A DNA stretch of 64,000 nucleotides from DASSFG01 sp035547915 (lineage in GTDB: Bacteria > Planctomycetota > Planctomycetia > Pirellulales > JAICIG01), in the NCBI GenBank assembly GCA_035547915.1, contig DASZTS010000045.1, forward strand, positions 62,001 through 126,000, written 5' to 3'. This document shows, piece after piece, positions 25,345 through 34,834 of this stretch (position 1 is its first letter; every line of letters starts with the position of its first letter). The position numbers and the translations under genes are program-made. The notes beneath the pieces are model-generated. The model was not told the origin of the DNA. It did not search any database and was given only the letters and a program-made list of their open reading frames with translations.

Positions 25345-26370
25345 CTAAGAGCGGAATCGGCCAAGCTTGGCTTGCAGCGCCGGATGATCGAGCACCGAGC
25401 GATTGACGATCGACTGCGGCAGGCGGCCTTGGGCCACGTCAATGATGCTTTGGCAGGCCACCCGGCCCGTGCGCCGGAACAGTTCGTCCGTCCAAGCGAT
25501 GGCGTGCGGAGCCACGATGACGTTATCGAGTTGCAGGATCGGATCGTCGGCCACAACGGGTTCCGTTTCGAACACATCGAGCGCGGCCCCGGCGATGCGT
25601 CGTTCGACGAGAGCCGCCGTGAGCGCGGCCTGGTCCACGATCGGTCCGCGGGCGATGTTGATCAGGTAGGCCGTCGGTTTCATCAACCGCAACCGTCGCG
25701 CGTCGAGCAAATGGCGGGTCTCGGCGGTGAGCGCGCAACAGACGACGATGAAGTCGGATTCCGTGAGCACCTGATCCAGGCCTAGCATTTCGATACCCTC
25801 GGCCGCATGGTCGAGGGCCAGGTAGGGATCGAAGGCCACGTATCGCATTTCGAAGGGAGCGGCCAGATGGAACAACTCGCGGCCGATGTTCCCCAATCCG
25901 ATCACGCCGAGGGTCCGGCCGGTCAGCCCCGTACCCATCTGGTCGAGTTTCTCCGCCCACCGTCCGTCACGAGTCAGCCGATCCTTGATCAGGAGCTTGT
26001 GCGATAGGGCCAGCAAGAAGGCCAGGGCCGCGGTCGCCACCGGTCGGCGTACACCTTCGGGCGTGATGGTCAGCAGCACGCCGTTGCGCGTGCAGGCATC
26101 GACATCGACGTTGTCATAACCCACGCCGAATCGGGCCACGAGGCCCAACCGCTCGCAGCCAGCGAGCGTGCTCGCTGTCACACGTGGCGCCAGCACGAGG
26201 AGGGCGTCGTATTCATCGGCGAGATGTCGGGGCAGTTCGGCCGCTGTTTCTGGCAAGAACTCGCGGCGGAGATTCTTGATCTCGTCCAACAGACCGAGTC
26301 CGATGTCGCCGAATCCCAACGAGCCGTCGGGTCTGAGAAAATCTCGCGTAATTCCGACACGGAATTCCAT
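25345..26370 (-). CDS. D-isomer-specific 2-hydroxyacid dehydrogenase
   Basis: This 341-aa NAD-dependent dehydrogenase has LGLVARFGVGYDNVDVDACT in the substrate domain, TLGVIGLGNIGRELFHLAAP (NAD-binding GxGxxG), the catalytic arginine in LINIARGPIVDQAALTAAL, the glutamate in GAALDVFETEPV and the histidine in VIVAPHAIAWTDE. It is closest to glyoxylate/hydroxypyruvate-type and phosphoglycerate-type dehydrogenases, without the ACT tail of SerA. The start at ATG 26370 lacks a ribosome site. The beta-helix gene ends 33 bp upstream on the same strand, so the two are probably co-transcribed. Confidence 0.9.
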   Translation of the reverse strand: MEFRVGITRDFLRPDGSLGFGDIGLGLLDEIKNLRREFLPETAAELPRHLADEYDALLVLAPRVTASTLAGCERLGLVARFGVGYDNVDVDACTRNGVLLTITPEGVRRPVATAALAFLLALSHKLLIKDRLTRDGRWAEKLDQMGTGLTGRTLGVIGLGNIGRELFHLAAPFEMRYVAFDPYLALDHAAEGIEMLGLDQVLTESDFIVVCCALTAETRHLLDARRLRLMKPTAYLINIARGPIVDQAALTAALVERRIAGAALDVFETEPVVADDPILQLDNVIVAPHAIAWTDELFRRTGRVACQSIIDVAQGRLPQSIVNRSVLDHPALQAKLGRFRS

Positions 26371-26403
26371 TGGTTGTTCTTGGATCAGGTGGGCGGTTGT
26401 TCG

Positions 26404-27894
26404 TTAACGCGCGGCATCGGAGAGGACCACGTATGCACCAAATACGGGTTCGGTTGCCGGCGGTTGGAAGTCGGGCATGCCGACCGGTGCTGCTGAGTGA
26501 TTCGACCGCATCGCCAAACGTAGCGGACGGCCGTCGTAAACGCCCTCGAACAGCGGCGTGCCGAAGAAATCCTGTGCGGAAACGAGGCGATAGCGATCAC
26601 CTCCTTGAAGTACGCCCTGTAGATCGACATCGACGGCGTCGGCCCGGTCCCAATTGTAAACGGCCACGTGCGCGCGACCCTGTTCGTAGCGGTTGGGACG
26701 CACGAAGACATGCGTGCCCGCGGCCTGGCGGCCAAACCTTCCCTCGGCGTCGAAGCCGGCGGCTTGCCAACCGGAGAACTCCATGCCGCGCCGCTTTTCG
26801 CCGCCGGCAATCTCGAAGGCGGACCACATGTCGGTGGTGCGGAAGTAATCGTTCTTGTCCCATACATATTGAGCGGGATCGAACTCGGTCGAACTTTCCA
26901 ATCGTACCAGGCCCGAGGGACCGATCACGGTGTTGCCGGTCACCTCCACCGTTTTGAAGTCGCGGACGAAGAGGCCGCCCACGACGTAGTTGTCTCGCAG
27001 CAGCAAGTCGCGATTCGCATTTCCCCACGGGTAGCCGCAATGGATGGCTCCCTCGAAGGTGTAATTGTCGGCCACGCGCAGCCGCTCGATGGACCGGCCG
27101 CCGCCGACGAAGATGGCCGGCGTACCCGCATTGGGGCCGGCGAGGATACCGTTGTGGAAACCGATGTTCCCTTCGATCTCGAAACCCTGGACGAAAGCTT
27201 GGTTCGAACCGTAGCAATGGATGCCGCTGCCGAATTGGCGGAACACGATGTTGTCGATCAGGCGTTTACTGAGGGTGCGATTCTGGGCGTAGATTCCGTG
27301 GCCGTGTCCTCGGTCCGGCCCTCGCCAGCCGTTGTGATAGATGAGCGAGCCATAGATCTCGCCCCCCTCCCCTTCCGACCAAAAGCCAAATCCTCCGGCG
27401 GTGTCGTGTACGACGAGGTTGATGAACTTGACGTGCGACGCGCGGCAGAACATGCCACCGCGGCGAATGTCACCGGGCCAGGAGCCACCTTCGCTGGTTT
27501 CGCGCTTGGGGTCGGAGCAGGTGACCTCGAATCCCCAGAAGACGGCGTGGTCGCCCATCACGGCAAAAAGACCGGTGTCCTGCTTATCGCGCGGACGAGA
27601 ATCGATGGTCACCCGTTCGCCGGGGAACCGACGAATGGTGACGGGCGCGTCGACGTTCCCCGCCAGCCGACATTCGAACCCGCCGCGATAGACACCCTCG
27701 TGTAGCCACAGCGTATCGCCGGCCCGGATGATGTCGACCTTCGACAATGCCGTGGTCAGATCCCAAGGTGCGGCCTGCGAGCCATCGCCATTCGCCAGGC
27801 CCTGCGTTGCGGCGTGAAACTCCTTCGCCTCGACTGGTGCGCAGATCGCCACGAGGAGGACGAAGCCTACGGGAACCTGTTGAACGGTGCGCAT
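26404..27894 (-). CDS. secreted right-handed parallel beta-helix protein
   Basis: This 496-aa protein has a signal peptide (VPVGFVLLVAICAPVEA) and then the pattern of pectate-lyase-like beta-helix proteins: DTLWLHEGVYRGGFECRLAG, INLVVHDTAGGFGFWSEGE, YGSLIYHNGWRGPDRGHGHG, DNIVFRQFGSGIHCYGSNQ and IEGNIGFHNGILAGPNAG, each a coil turn. The last quarter is a beta domain (VYNWDRADAVDVDL). Such proteins often cleave polysaccharides, but no catalytic set can be assigned here. It precedes the dehydrogenase gene by 33 bp. An expressed role in sugar breakdown is an inference from the fold. Confidence 0.82.
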   Translation of the reverse strand: MRTVQQVPVGFVLLVAICAPVEAKEFHAATQGLANGDGSQAAPWDLTTALSKVDIIRAGDTLWLHEGVYRGGFECRLAGNVDAPVTIRRFPGERVTIDSRPRDKQDTGLFAVMGDHAVFWGFEVTCSDPKRETSEGGSWPGDIRRGGMFCRASHVKFINLVVHDTAGGFGFWSEGEGGEIYGSLIYHNGWRGPDRGHGHGIYAQNRTLSKRLIDNIVFRQFGSGIHCYGSNQAFVQGFEIEGNIGFHNGILAGPNAGTPAIFVGGGRSIERLRVADNYTFEGAIHCGYPWGNANRDLLLRDNYVVGGLFVRDFKTVEVTGNTVIGPSGLVRLESSTEFDPAQYVWDKNDYFRTTDMWSAFEIAGGEKRRGMEFSGWQAAGFDAEGRFGRQAAGTHVFVRPNRYEQGRAHVAVYNWDRADAVDVDLQGVLQGGDRYRLVSAQDFFGTPLFEGVYDGRPLRLAMRSNHSAAPVGMPDFQPPATEPVFGAYVVLSDAAR

Positions 27895-27966
27895 TCTCGG
27901 ACTGCTAGCGTTTCGTTATCTCCCAGCAGAACCGAATTGTCGACGCGCAACCTCGGCGAAGCAAGA

Positions 27967-28000
27967 GACGCGGCGGTGACGAAATGGCCACCGCCGCGTC
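27967..28000 (-). terminator. terminator-like hairpin behind the SDR gene
   Basis: GACGCGGCGGTG and CACCGCCGCGTC are perfect 12-bp arms around a 10-nt loop, 36 bp past the SDR stop on the minus strand. A short TCTTGCTT tract follows. It lies between the SDR and beta-helix genes, separating their transcription. Confidence 0.6.
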
Positions 28001-28036
28001 GGGGCACTGGGAGGTCTATCGTTATAAGTAACCGGC

Positions 28037-28789
28037 TCAACGGAGGCCGCCCGAGATGTACAGATTCTCGCCCGTGATCCAGCCCGAGTCCGGCGAGGCG
28101 AGGAACACGACCGCCGTCGCGATATCTAGGGGTTTCCCGATGCGGCCCAACGGGGTCTTCGCCTCGGTCTCTTTACGGAAATCGCTTTCAGTGATGCCCG
28201 CCGAATGCAGACCTTCCGTTTCGACCATGCCCGGGTTGACCGAGTTGACGCGGATCTGCCGCGGCCCGAGTTCGACGGCCAACGTCCGCGTGATCGAGTT
28301 CACAGCCGCCTTCGTGGCGCTATACACGGAGGCATTTGGTACGGCGAGAGTCGCCACCACCGAGCCGAGATTGATGATGCTGCCTCCTGCGGGGCCGAAG
28401 TATTTCGCCGCCTCCTTCGTGGCCAGCAACAGCCCCAACACGTTGAGGTTGAAATGCTTCTGAAAATGTTCCACCGTCACGTCGGCCAGCGGAGCGAACT
28501 CGTACAGGCCCGCGTTATTCACCAGCACGTCGAGCTTGTCGAACTTCTGTTGCGTCTCATGGAATAACCGCTCGATCTGTTCGGGCGAGCTCATGTCGGC
28601 CTGTATAGCCACCGCCTTGCCGCCACCTTTCGTAATCTCGGCGACCACCTTGTCCGCCCCCGCCTTGCTGGTGCTGTAATTCACCACCACCGTCGCCCCC
28701 TCCGCCGCGAGTTGCTTGGCGATTTCGGCGCCGATCCCCTTGGAGGCCCCTGTGACGACGGCCACTTTGCCGGCCAGTTTCTGCGACAT
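28037..28789 (-). CDS. short-chain dehydrogenase/reductase (FabG-like)
   Basis: This 250-aa protein is a classical SDR. It has VAVVTGASKGIGAEIAKQLA (TGxxxGIG), LDVLVNNAGLYEF (NNAG), the serine in IINLGSVVATLAVP, and the active-site YSATKAAVNSITR (YxxxK), with VNSVNPGMVETEG and GWITGENLYISGGLR at the end. This fits 3-oxoacyl-ACP-reductase-type or glucose-dehydrogenase-type enzymes; the substrate cannot be told. It lies downstream of the AhpD-like gene on the same strand, with a hairpin between them. Confidence 0.9.
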   Translation of the reverse strand: MSQKLAGKVAVVTGASKGIGAEIAKQLAAEGATVVVNYSTSKAGADKVVAEITKGGGKAVAIQADMSSPEQIERLFHETQQKFDKLDVLVNNAGLYEFAPLADVTVEHFQKHFNLNVLGLLLATKEAAKYFGPAGGSIINLGSVVATLAVPNASVYSATKAAVNSITRTLAVELGPRQIRVNSVNPGMVETEGLHSAGITESDFRKETEAKTPLGRIGKPLDIATAVVFLASPDSGWITGENLYISGGLR

Positions 28790-28834
28790 GGTTTCACTCC
28801 CTATGTTTGTTGATGTCCGGTTTGAATCTGTGAA

Positions 28835-28865
28835 GGCGGTTTCCCCTGGTCTGTAAAAAACCGCC
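28835..28865 (-). terminator. hairpin between the AhpD-like and SDR genes
   Basis: GGCGGTTT and AAACCGCC form an 8-bp stem a few bases past the AhpD-like stop, with T-rich sequence inside the loop. It may attenuate readthrough into the SDR gene 46 bp further on. Confidence 0.45.
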
Positions 28866-28869
28866 CAGA

Positions 28870-29412
28870 TCAGGCGTGCACGGGCACGCGCGGGAAATCG
28901 ACCTCCGTATGAACGAGCTCGTTGAAGTAGTTCGTCAAGGTCGACAGGGCGACGTTCCCGACCACTTCCGCAATCTCGGCGTCAGACAGTCCAGCATCGC
29001 GGGCCTCGGCAAACTGATCGTCCGAAACGTCGCCATGGCTCTCGATGATCTGATGTGCCAGCGAAAGAACGGCCTGCGTCTTAGGATCGTGCGATGTTCC
29101 TTCGCGCGCTGCAAGGGCTTCTTCGGCCGACACACCGGCCCGTTTGGCAAGCATCGTATGGGCCGACAGGCAGTACTCACACCCGTTGTGCTGACTCACA
29201 GCCAGAGCGATCTGCTCACGTGTCGCTGCGGACAGCGTGCCCTTGGCCAGGGCACCGCTGAACGCCAAATACCCTTCCAGCAGGGCGGGCGAATGCGCCA
29301 TGGTCTTCATCATGTTCGGTACGACGCCCAGCTTGGCCTTGACCGACGTAAGCAACTCGCGGGCCTTCTCTTGGGCGACGGCGGGATCGACTGGGGTGAT
29401 TCGACTGGTCAT
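28870..29412 (-). CDS. carboxymuconolactone decarboxylase / AhpD-like protein
   Basis: This 180-aa protein has the AhpD/CMD helical fold with the redox CxxC as VSQHNGCEYCLSAHTMLAKR, typical of alkylhydroperoxidase-like carboxymuconolactone-decarboxylase family proteins. KLGVVPNMMKTMAHSPALLE and a final YFNELVHTEVDFP are also standard, the latter seen in the 'peroxidase-related' subgroup. The start is ATG 29412 with GAAGGAG upstream; the frame runs to 29526 but that extension is not conserved-looking. It may work with the SDR gene in a redox response, but this is only positional. Confidence 0.88.
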   Translation of the reverse strand: MTSRITPVDPAVAQEKARELLTSVKAKLGVVPNMMKTMAHSPALLEGYLAFSGALAKGTLSAATREQIALAVSQHNGCEYCLSAHTMLAKRAGVSAEEALAAREGTSHDPKTQAVLSLAHQIIESHGDVSDDQFAEARDAGLSDAEIAEVVGNVALSTLTNYFNELVHTEVDFPRVPVHA

Positions 29413-29792
29413 GTTCAGGTCTCCTTCACGAAAAGACGGCTCACCGATCGTTGGCGGGGCGGCCGGAGCCGTTTCCGGTCGTCGCACCACAGTAGGAACA
29501 AGAGAAGTACTGCCGGGGCGGACCACTCTTACACGATTTTTCCGTCACCTATTTCTGCGACTGTAAGTCGAGACGTTTTGACTCCTTTCTAAGCGGGCCT
29601 GCCGCGCAGCCTGCCGGCGAAAATCGACGCTACATCATTTCCGCGCTTCCGCCCGTGGGACTCGTGTTCGCCCCCCTTTCATGATCCGACGTTCGCAAAA
29701 GCGAAGCCGCCTCATTCATTGGCACGCGCGTAAGATCAGCCCAGATCGACTGTATTCCCTTTGCAAGCTCTTTTTTTTGCGGAGGACGCGTC
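29413..29792. other. divergent intergenic region
   Basis: This 380-bp region separates the AhpD-like gene from the RND permease gene. It should hold both promoters. Apart from the ribosome site GGAGG near 29780, no promoter boxes, repeat or RNA structure could be supported by eye. Confidence 0.4.
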
Positions 29793-32700
29793 ATGTGGAT
29801 CGTGCGAATCGCCTTGAACCGCCCGTACACGTTTGCCGTGCTGGCACTCCTTATAGGGGTGTTGGGGGCCACCTCGGTCCACCAGATGCGGACCGATATC
29901 TTTCCGGAGATCGACATCCCGGTCATTACGGTCATCTGGACCTATAAGGGGATGGAAACGAGCGAGGTCGAACGACGCATCACGACGTATTCGGAATACG
30001 CCATCACGTCGAACGTGAGTGACATTAAGCGGATCGAATCGCAGACGCTCAACGGCGTCGCGGTGATCAAGATTCAATTTCACCAGGGCGCTGATGTCGG
30101 AGTCGCGATGGCCCAGGTCACGGCGACGACGCAGTCGATCCGGGCCCTGATGCCGCCGGGCATCCAGCCGCCGGTCATCGTTCGCTTCAACGCCTCCAGC
30201 GTGCCGATTCTGCAGATCGGTCTCAGCAGCGAAACGATGTCCGAGGAAGAGGTTTACGATTACGGCCTATACGTGCTCCGCACCCAGCTCTCGACCGTCC
30301 GTGGTCTGACGATGCCTACCCCGTACGGCGGACGGGAACGGCAAGTGATGGTCGACATCGATCCTCAGCTATTGCATGCGAAGGGGCTGTCGCCAAAGGA
30401 AGTGGCCGACGCGATCAACGCCTACAACCTGGCGTATCCGACCGGCGTGGCCCGTATCGATACGCATGAGTACCCCGTCACACTCAATAACACGCCGATC
30501 ACCCCGGCAAGTTTCAATGAGATTCCGCTGAAAGTGGTCGGTGGCGCGACGATTTATATGCGCGACGTGGCGCAGGTGCGCGACGGCGGCACCACCCAGA
30601 CGACGGTCGTCCGCCGCAACGGCGCTCGCGGGGCGCTGGTGACGCTGCTCAAGAACGGTAACGCATCGACGCTCGACATCGTGAAGGCCGTTAAGGAGAT
30701 TCTGCCACAGATTCGGGCGGCTGCTCCTCCGGGCTTGCAGATCGATCTGCTCTTCGACCAATCGGTGTTCGTGACCGCCGCGATCGAGGGAGTGGTGACC
30801 GAGAGTATTATCGCCGGCTTGCTCACGGCGACGATGATCCTGGTGTTTCTGGGTAGCTGGCGGAGCACGCTTATCGTGGCGGTCTCGATTCCGCTGGCCA
30901 TCCTGTCGTCGATCGTCATGTTGTTCCTGTTGGGGCACTCGCTCAATGTGATGACGCTGGGCGGACTCGCACTGGCGGTAGGTATTCTGGTCGACGACGC
31001 TACGGTCGAGATCGAGAACATCCACCGGAACTTGGGGCTCGGCAAGCCGCTGCGGCAGGCGATTCTGGATGGTGCTCAGCAGATCGCGGGCCCAACGTTT
31101 GTTTCGACGCTAACGATCAGCATCGTGTTCGTTTCCGTCCTCTTTTTGGAGGGGCCGCCGAAATACTTGTTCACGCCGCTGGCTCTGGCGGTCGCGTTCG
31201 CCATGCTGGCTTCATATCTGCTCTCGCGCACCGTTGTGCCGACCATGGTGGACTACCTGCTGCCGGCCGAACTGGCGAACGGACACGGCGAGAGCGATGG
31301 TCGTTTCGCACGGCTGCACCAACAGTTCGAGCATCGTTTCGAGCAAATGCGACAGCTCTACTCGGGATGGCTGGAGTGGAACCTGCACCACCGGAAGCAG
31401 GTATTTGTCGCCTTCGGTGTCGTGGTGATCAGCGGCATGGTTGCGCTACCCTGGGTTGGCCGCGACTTCTTTCCGACCGTCGATACGGGACAGTTCCGTC
31501 TGCACGTGCGGGCGCCCGCCGGTACGCGTGTCGAGCAGACGGAACGCTATTTCGGGCAGGTCGAAAGCGCGATCCGCGAAATCATCCCGGAACACGAGGT
31601 CGAGCTCGTCCTTGACAATATTGGTTTGCCGAACCGAACGTATGCGATGGCGTTCGGCGATAGCGCTACCACGGGCATGGCCGACGGCGAGATTCTTGTG
31701 GCGCTGGCCCATCACCGCGGTCATTCAACGCCGGAGTATATGGCCCGGTTGCGTCGTGAACTGCCGGAGCGGTTTCCGGAGCTGACGTTCTTCTTCCAGT
31801 CGGCCGACATTGTGAGCCAGATTCTGAATTTCGGTTTGCCGGCCCCGATCGACATCCAGATTGCCGGCCTGAACCGATCGCAAAACTACGAGATGGCCGC
31901 CGAAATCGCCGGCCGTATCCGGCAGATTCGCGGCGTCGAAGACGTCCATTTGCACCAGGTGATGAACGTGCCGAAGTTGCACGTCGACGTCGACCAGTCG
32001 CGGGCGCGTGAGCTGGGCCTGACACAGCGTGACGTGGCCGACAGCGTGCTCGTTTCGCTGTCGGGCAGCGGGCAGGTGCAGCCGAACTACTGGGTTGATC
32101 CGAAGATGGGTATTTCGTACCTGGTCGAAACCCGTACGCCTGCCTACAAGCTCGATAGCGTCGATGCGGTGAGCGGGTTGCCGCTCACATCGCAGCAGCG
32201 CTCGGGTGTGCAACTCTTGTCGAATGTGGCCAGCGTCGAACGCGGTGTGACGCCGGAAGCGGCCAATCACACCAACGTGCAACCGGCCTTCGACGTATAC
32301 GCGAACGTGCAGGGGCGCGACCTGGGGAGCGTGGCCGGCGAAATTGATCGCTTGTTGGTCGGATATCGCGCCAAGCTCGCGCCGGGCAATACGATCGTCA
32401 TGCGTGGGCAGGTCGAAAGCATGGAGTCGGCCTTCCTGCGGCTCGGGCTGGGGCTCGTGTTCGCGGCCGTGCTGGTCTACTTGCTGATGGTTGTGAATTT
32501 CCAGAGCTGGCTCGATCCGTTCATCATTATCACGGCGCTACCTGGTGCGTTCGTCGGCATTGTCTGGTCACTCTTGCTGTGGCGGACCACGTTCAGCGTG
32601 CCGGCCTTGATGGGCGCGATCATGTCGATCGGTGTGGCGACCGCGAACAGCATTCTGCTGGTCACGTTCGCCAACGAACAGCGGGAGGAAGGCAAATCGG

Positions 32701-32939
32701 CATTCGAAGCGGCACTCGCCGCCGGACGGACCCGTTTGCGGCCAGTGTTGATGACCGCCGCCGCCATGATCATCGGCATGTTGCCGATGTCGCTGGGGCT
32801 GGGCGAAGGCGGCGAGCAGAACGCGCCGCTGGGCCGGGCCGTCATCGGGGGCCTGCTCGTGGCCACTGCCACCACGTTGCTCTTCGTGCCAGTCGTCTAC
32901 AGCCTGCTACGCGGCCGGAAGGAAGCAAAGGCCGTTTGA
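29793..32939 (+). CDS. RND-family efflux permease (AcrB type)
   Basis: This 1048-aa protein is a resistance-nodulation-division transporter with two six-helix halves and two large periplasmic loops. Visible: the N-terminal TM opening IALNRPYTFAVLALLIGVLG, the FNASSVPILQIGLSSETMSE porter region, a GLALAVGILVDDATVEIENI segment with the D-D pair of the proton relay in TM4, and MTAAAMIIGMLPMSLGLGEG near the end. The adaptor gene follows 245 bp downstream, but no outer-membrane channel gene is near. The relation to HAE1-type drug pumps is by sequence; the substrate is unknown. A GGAGG ribosome site is present. Confidence 0.93.
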   Translation: MWIVRIALNRPYTFAVLALLIGVLGATSVHQMRTDIFPEIDIPVITVIWTYKGMETSEVERRITTYSEYAITSNVSDIKRIESQTLNGVAVIKIQFHQGADVGVAMAQVTATTQSIRALMPPGIQPPVIVRFNASSVPILQIGLSSETMSEEEVYDYGLYVLRTQLSTVRGLTMPTPYGGRERQVMVDIDPQLLHAKGLSPKEVADAINAYNLAYPTGVARIDTHEYPVTLNNTPITPASFNEIPLKVVGGATIYMRDVAQVRDGGTTQTTVVRRNGARGALVTLLKNGNASTLDIVKAVKEILPQIRAAAPPGLQIDLLFDQSVFVTAAIEGVVTESIIAGLLTATMILVFLGSWRSTLIVAVSIPLAILSSIVMLFLLGHSLNVMTLGGLALAVGILVDDATVEIENIHRNLGLGKPLRQAILDGAQQIAGPTFVSTLTISIVFVSVLFLEGPPKYLFTPLALAVAFAMLASYLLSRTVVPTMVDYLLPAELANGHGESDGRFARLHQQFEHRFEQMRQLYSGWLEWNLHHRKQVFVAFGVVVISGMVALPWVGRDFFPTVDTGQFRLHVRAPAGTRVEQTERYFGQVESAIREIIPEHEVELVLDNIGLPNRTYAMAFGDSATTGMADGEILVALAHHRGHSTPEYMARLRRELPERFPELTFFFQSADIVSQILNFGLPAPIDIQIAGLNRSQNYEMAAEIAGRIRQIRGVEDVHLHQVMNVPKLHVDVDQSRARELGLTQRDVADSVLVSLSGSGQVQPNYWVDPKMGISYLVETRTPAYKLDSVDAVSGLPLTSQQRSGVQLLSNVASVERGVTPEAANHTNVQPAFDVYANVQGRDLGSVAGEIDRLLVGYRAKLAPGNTIVMRGQVESMESAFLRLGLGLVFAAVLVYLLMVVNFQSWLDPFIIITALPGAFVGIVWSLLLWRTTFSVPALMGAIMSIGVATANSILLVTFANEQREEGKSAFEAALAAGRTRLRPVLMTAAAMIIGMLPMSLGLGEGGEQNAPLGRAVIGGLLVATATTLLFVPVVYSLLRGRKEAKAV

Positions 32940-32961
32940 TTGCTCTGAGCGGGTACGACAA

Positions 32962-32999
32962 GCGATAGTCTCCCCACCGGGGCGGGTGGAGGCTATCGC
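32962..32999 (+). terminator. terminator-like hairpin between permease and adaptor genes
   Basis: GCGATAG-T-CTCC-C-CACC pairs with GGTGGAG-G-CTATCGC with only small bulges, 22 bp after the permease stop; GATTTCG follows. It suggests that the adaptor may be made at a different level from the permease. Confidence 0.6.
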
Positions 33000-33184
33000 G
33001 ATTTCGTTTCACCGGGCCGCACGCGCTATCGCGGATGCCGTCCACCCCCGCCTTGGAGCGGGTCCGCCATGACGCTCTTCGGCCGCGTGTAAGAACCGGC
33101 GAGGAGGGCGGTATTCCTTGTGAGGGGAGCGTGGAGCGATCACCTCTCACGCAATCAAAGATTCAACGCCTAAGGAGTTTCAAC

Positions 33185-34630
33185 GTGACCGTCGCCGCAT
33201 ATTCGACCGAGAACGGAATGCCAATTATCCCCACAACGGGTGCGCCGGCCACGATCGGCAAGCGCTCGCAATCAATACGGGCATACCAGCCGCGGCGGAA
33301 GCCGCAGTCGTGGAAAACATGGTTGAGGAACGTTTGGGTGTGGGCCGCGGCCGTGGTCGCCATAACGGGCGGCGCGTCGTACGGCCTGCTGCACGCGCGA
33401 TCGTCGGGGAAGGTAGCGGCCGGGGAAGACGCCGACGGCGCGAATCGATTGAAGATCGTACGAATCGCTCGGCCGGAGGAGGCGGAGAGAGCACCCGTCG
33501 TACTGCCGGCGACCGTTCGACCATGGCAGACGACTACGTTGCACGCGCGAGTCAGCGGCTATTTGAAGGCCTGGCATTACGATCTCGGAGCGCGTGTGAA
33601 AGCAGGCGACTTGCTGGCGGAAATCGATACACCGGAACTCGACCAGGAATTGGCGGAAGGAAAGGCGCTGGCCCGCGAAGCCGCGGCGGCCGCGGTGCAG
33701 GCCAGGGCGGAGCGCACCGAAGCGGACGCCGACCTTAAGGTGGCCGAGGGGCAGCTTGCCCGCCTGAAGGCCGATTTGGAACTCGTCAAAAGCCAACTCG
33801 TGCGCCGCGAAAAGCTCGTGGTCAACGGCGCGGTTACGCGTGAAGAATACGATACGTTTCGCAAGCAGACCGAGGCCCGCACAGCCGACGTAGCGGCCGC
33901 GCAGTCCGATGTCGACCGTCGGCGAGCGAATCTGGCTACGCGCGATGCGATCATCGACGTTCGCGAAGCGACTTCGAAGAGCCGTGAGTCGAATGTCGGA
34001 CGTCTATCGGAGTTGCAGACATTCAAACGCATCGTGGCGCCCTTCGACGGCGTGGTGATGCGCCGTACCGCCGAAGTCGGCATGCTGGTCACATCTGGGC
34101 AGGATGCGCTGTTCGTGATCGAAGACAACCACCGGGTGCGCGTGCAGGTGAGTGTGCCGCAAACGTATGCAGGTCAGACGCAGCCGGGCGTCACGGCGGA
34201 GATCCATATACCAGAAGCCGCCACGGGGGACGTTTCGGCCACGGTCACGCGGATTGCGGAGTCGGTCGATCCGGCCAGCCGCACGATGTTGGCGGAGATC
34301 GAATTGGAGAACGGCGGGCGTCGCTTGCAGCCAGGCAGCTACGTGCAAGTGCAACTGACGCTGCCGCACGCGGAGGTCGCCTGGACGATTCCCTCCAGCG
34401 CGCTGGCGATGCGAGTCGACGGGCCGCACGTGGCTGTCGTCGACGAGCGTGACCAAATCGCCATGAAATCGGTGCGATTGGGGCGCGATCTCGGCTCCCG
34501 TGTGGTGGTGTTGCAGGGAATTTCGGGCGACGAGCGTTTGGTTGTCAACCCGGGCGAGGATCTGACGAGCGGCTCTCGGGTGCGTGTGAACGAGGGACGT
34601 GAACCGGCTGGCGAGTTGGCGCAGCGATGA
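33185..34630 (+). CDS. RND periplasmic adaptor (membrane fusion protein)
   Basis: This 481-aa protein has a basic N-terminus and one membrane anchor (NVWVWAAAVVAITGGASYGL). The biotinyl-lipoyl half motif LHARVSGYLKAWHYDLGARV leads into the coiled-coil hairpin (AEGKALAREAAAAAVQARAE, KSQLVRREKLVVNGAVTREE), and a second half LQTFKRIVAPFDGVVMRRTA closes the lipoyl domain. The membrane-proximal beta part includes VTRIAESVDPASRTMLAEIE. It starts at GTG 33185 with AAGGAG 8 bp upstream; the frame is open from 33035 but lacks a ribosome site there. It pairs with the permease upstream. Confidence 0.9.
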   Translation: MTVAAYSTENGMPIIPTTGAPATIGKRSQSIRAYQPRRKPQSWKTWLRNVWVWAAAVVAITGGASYGLLHARSSGKVAAGEDADGANRLKIVRIARPEEAERAPVVLPATVRPWQTTTLHARVSGYLKAWHYDLGARVKAGDLLAEIDTPELDQELAEGKALAREAAAAAVQARAERTEADADLKVAEGQLARLKADLELVKSQLVRREKLVVNGAVTREEYDTFRKQTEARTADVAAAQSDVDRRRANLATRDAIIDVREATSKSRESNVGRLSELQTFKRIVAPFDGVVMRRTAEVGMLVTSGQDALFVIEDNHRVRVQVSVPQTYAGQTQPGVTAEIHIPEAATGDVSATVTRIAESVDPASRTMLAEIELENGGRRLQPGSYVQVQLTLPHAEVAWTIPSSALAMRVDGPHVAVVDERDQIAMKSVRLGRDLGSRVVVLQGISGDERLVVNPGEDLTSGSRVRVNEGREPAGELAQR

Positions 34631-34834
34631 GTACTCGTCCAAGGCAATCGGAATGGTTTTTTCGTCGGGGAACCGGGAAAAAGTTCGCGTGAAAGGGAAC
34701 CATGAGCGGCAATCGATCCATCTCTGCCCCTCGTCTACTCGCCGTGCGCGGCGTATTATGGGATCGGATTCGGTCGAGGCGGGCCGCGGTAGCACGACCG
34801 ACGGCGACAGGAACGTTCCGGTGGATACACGCCT

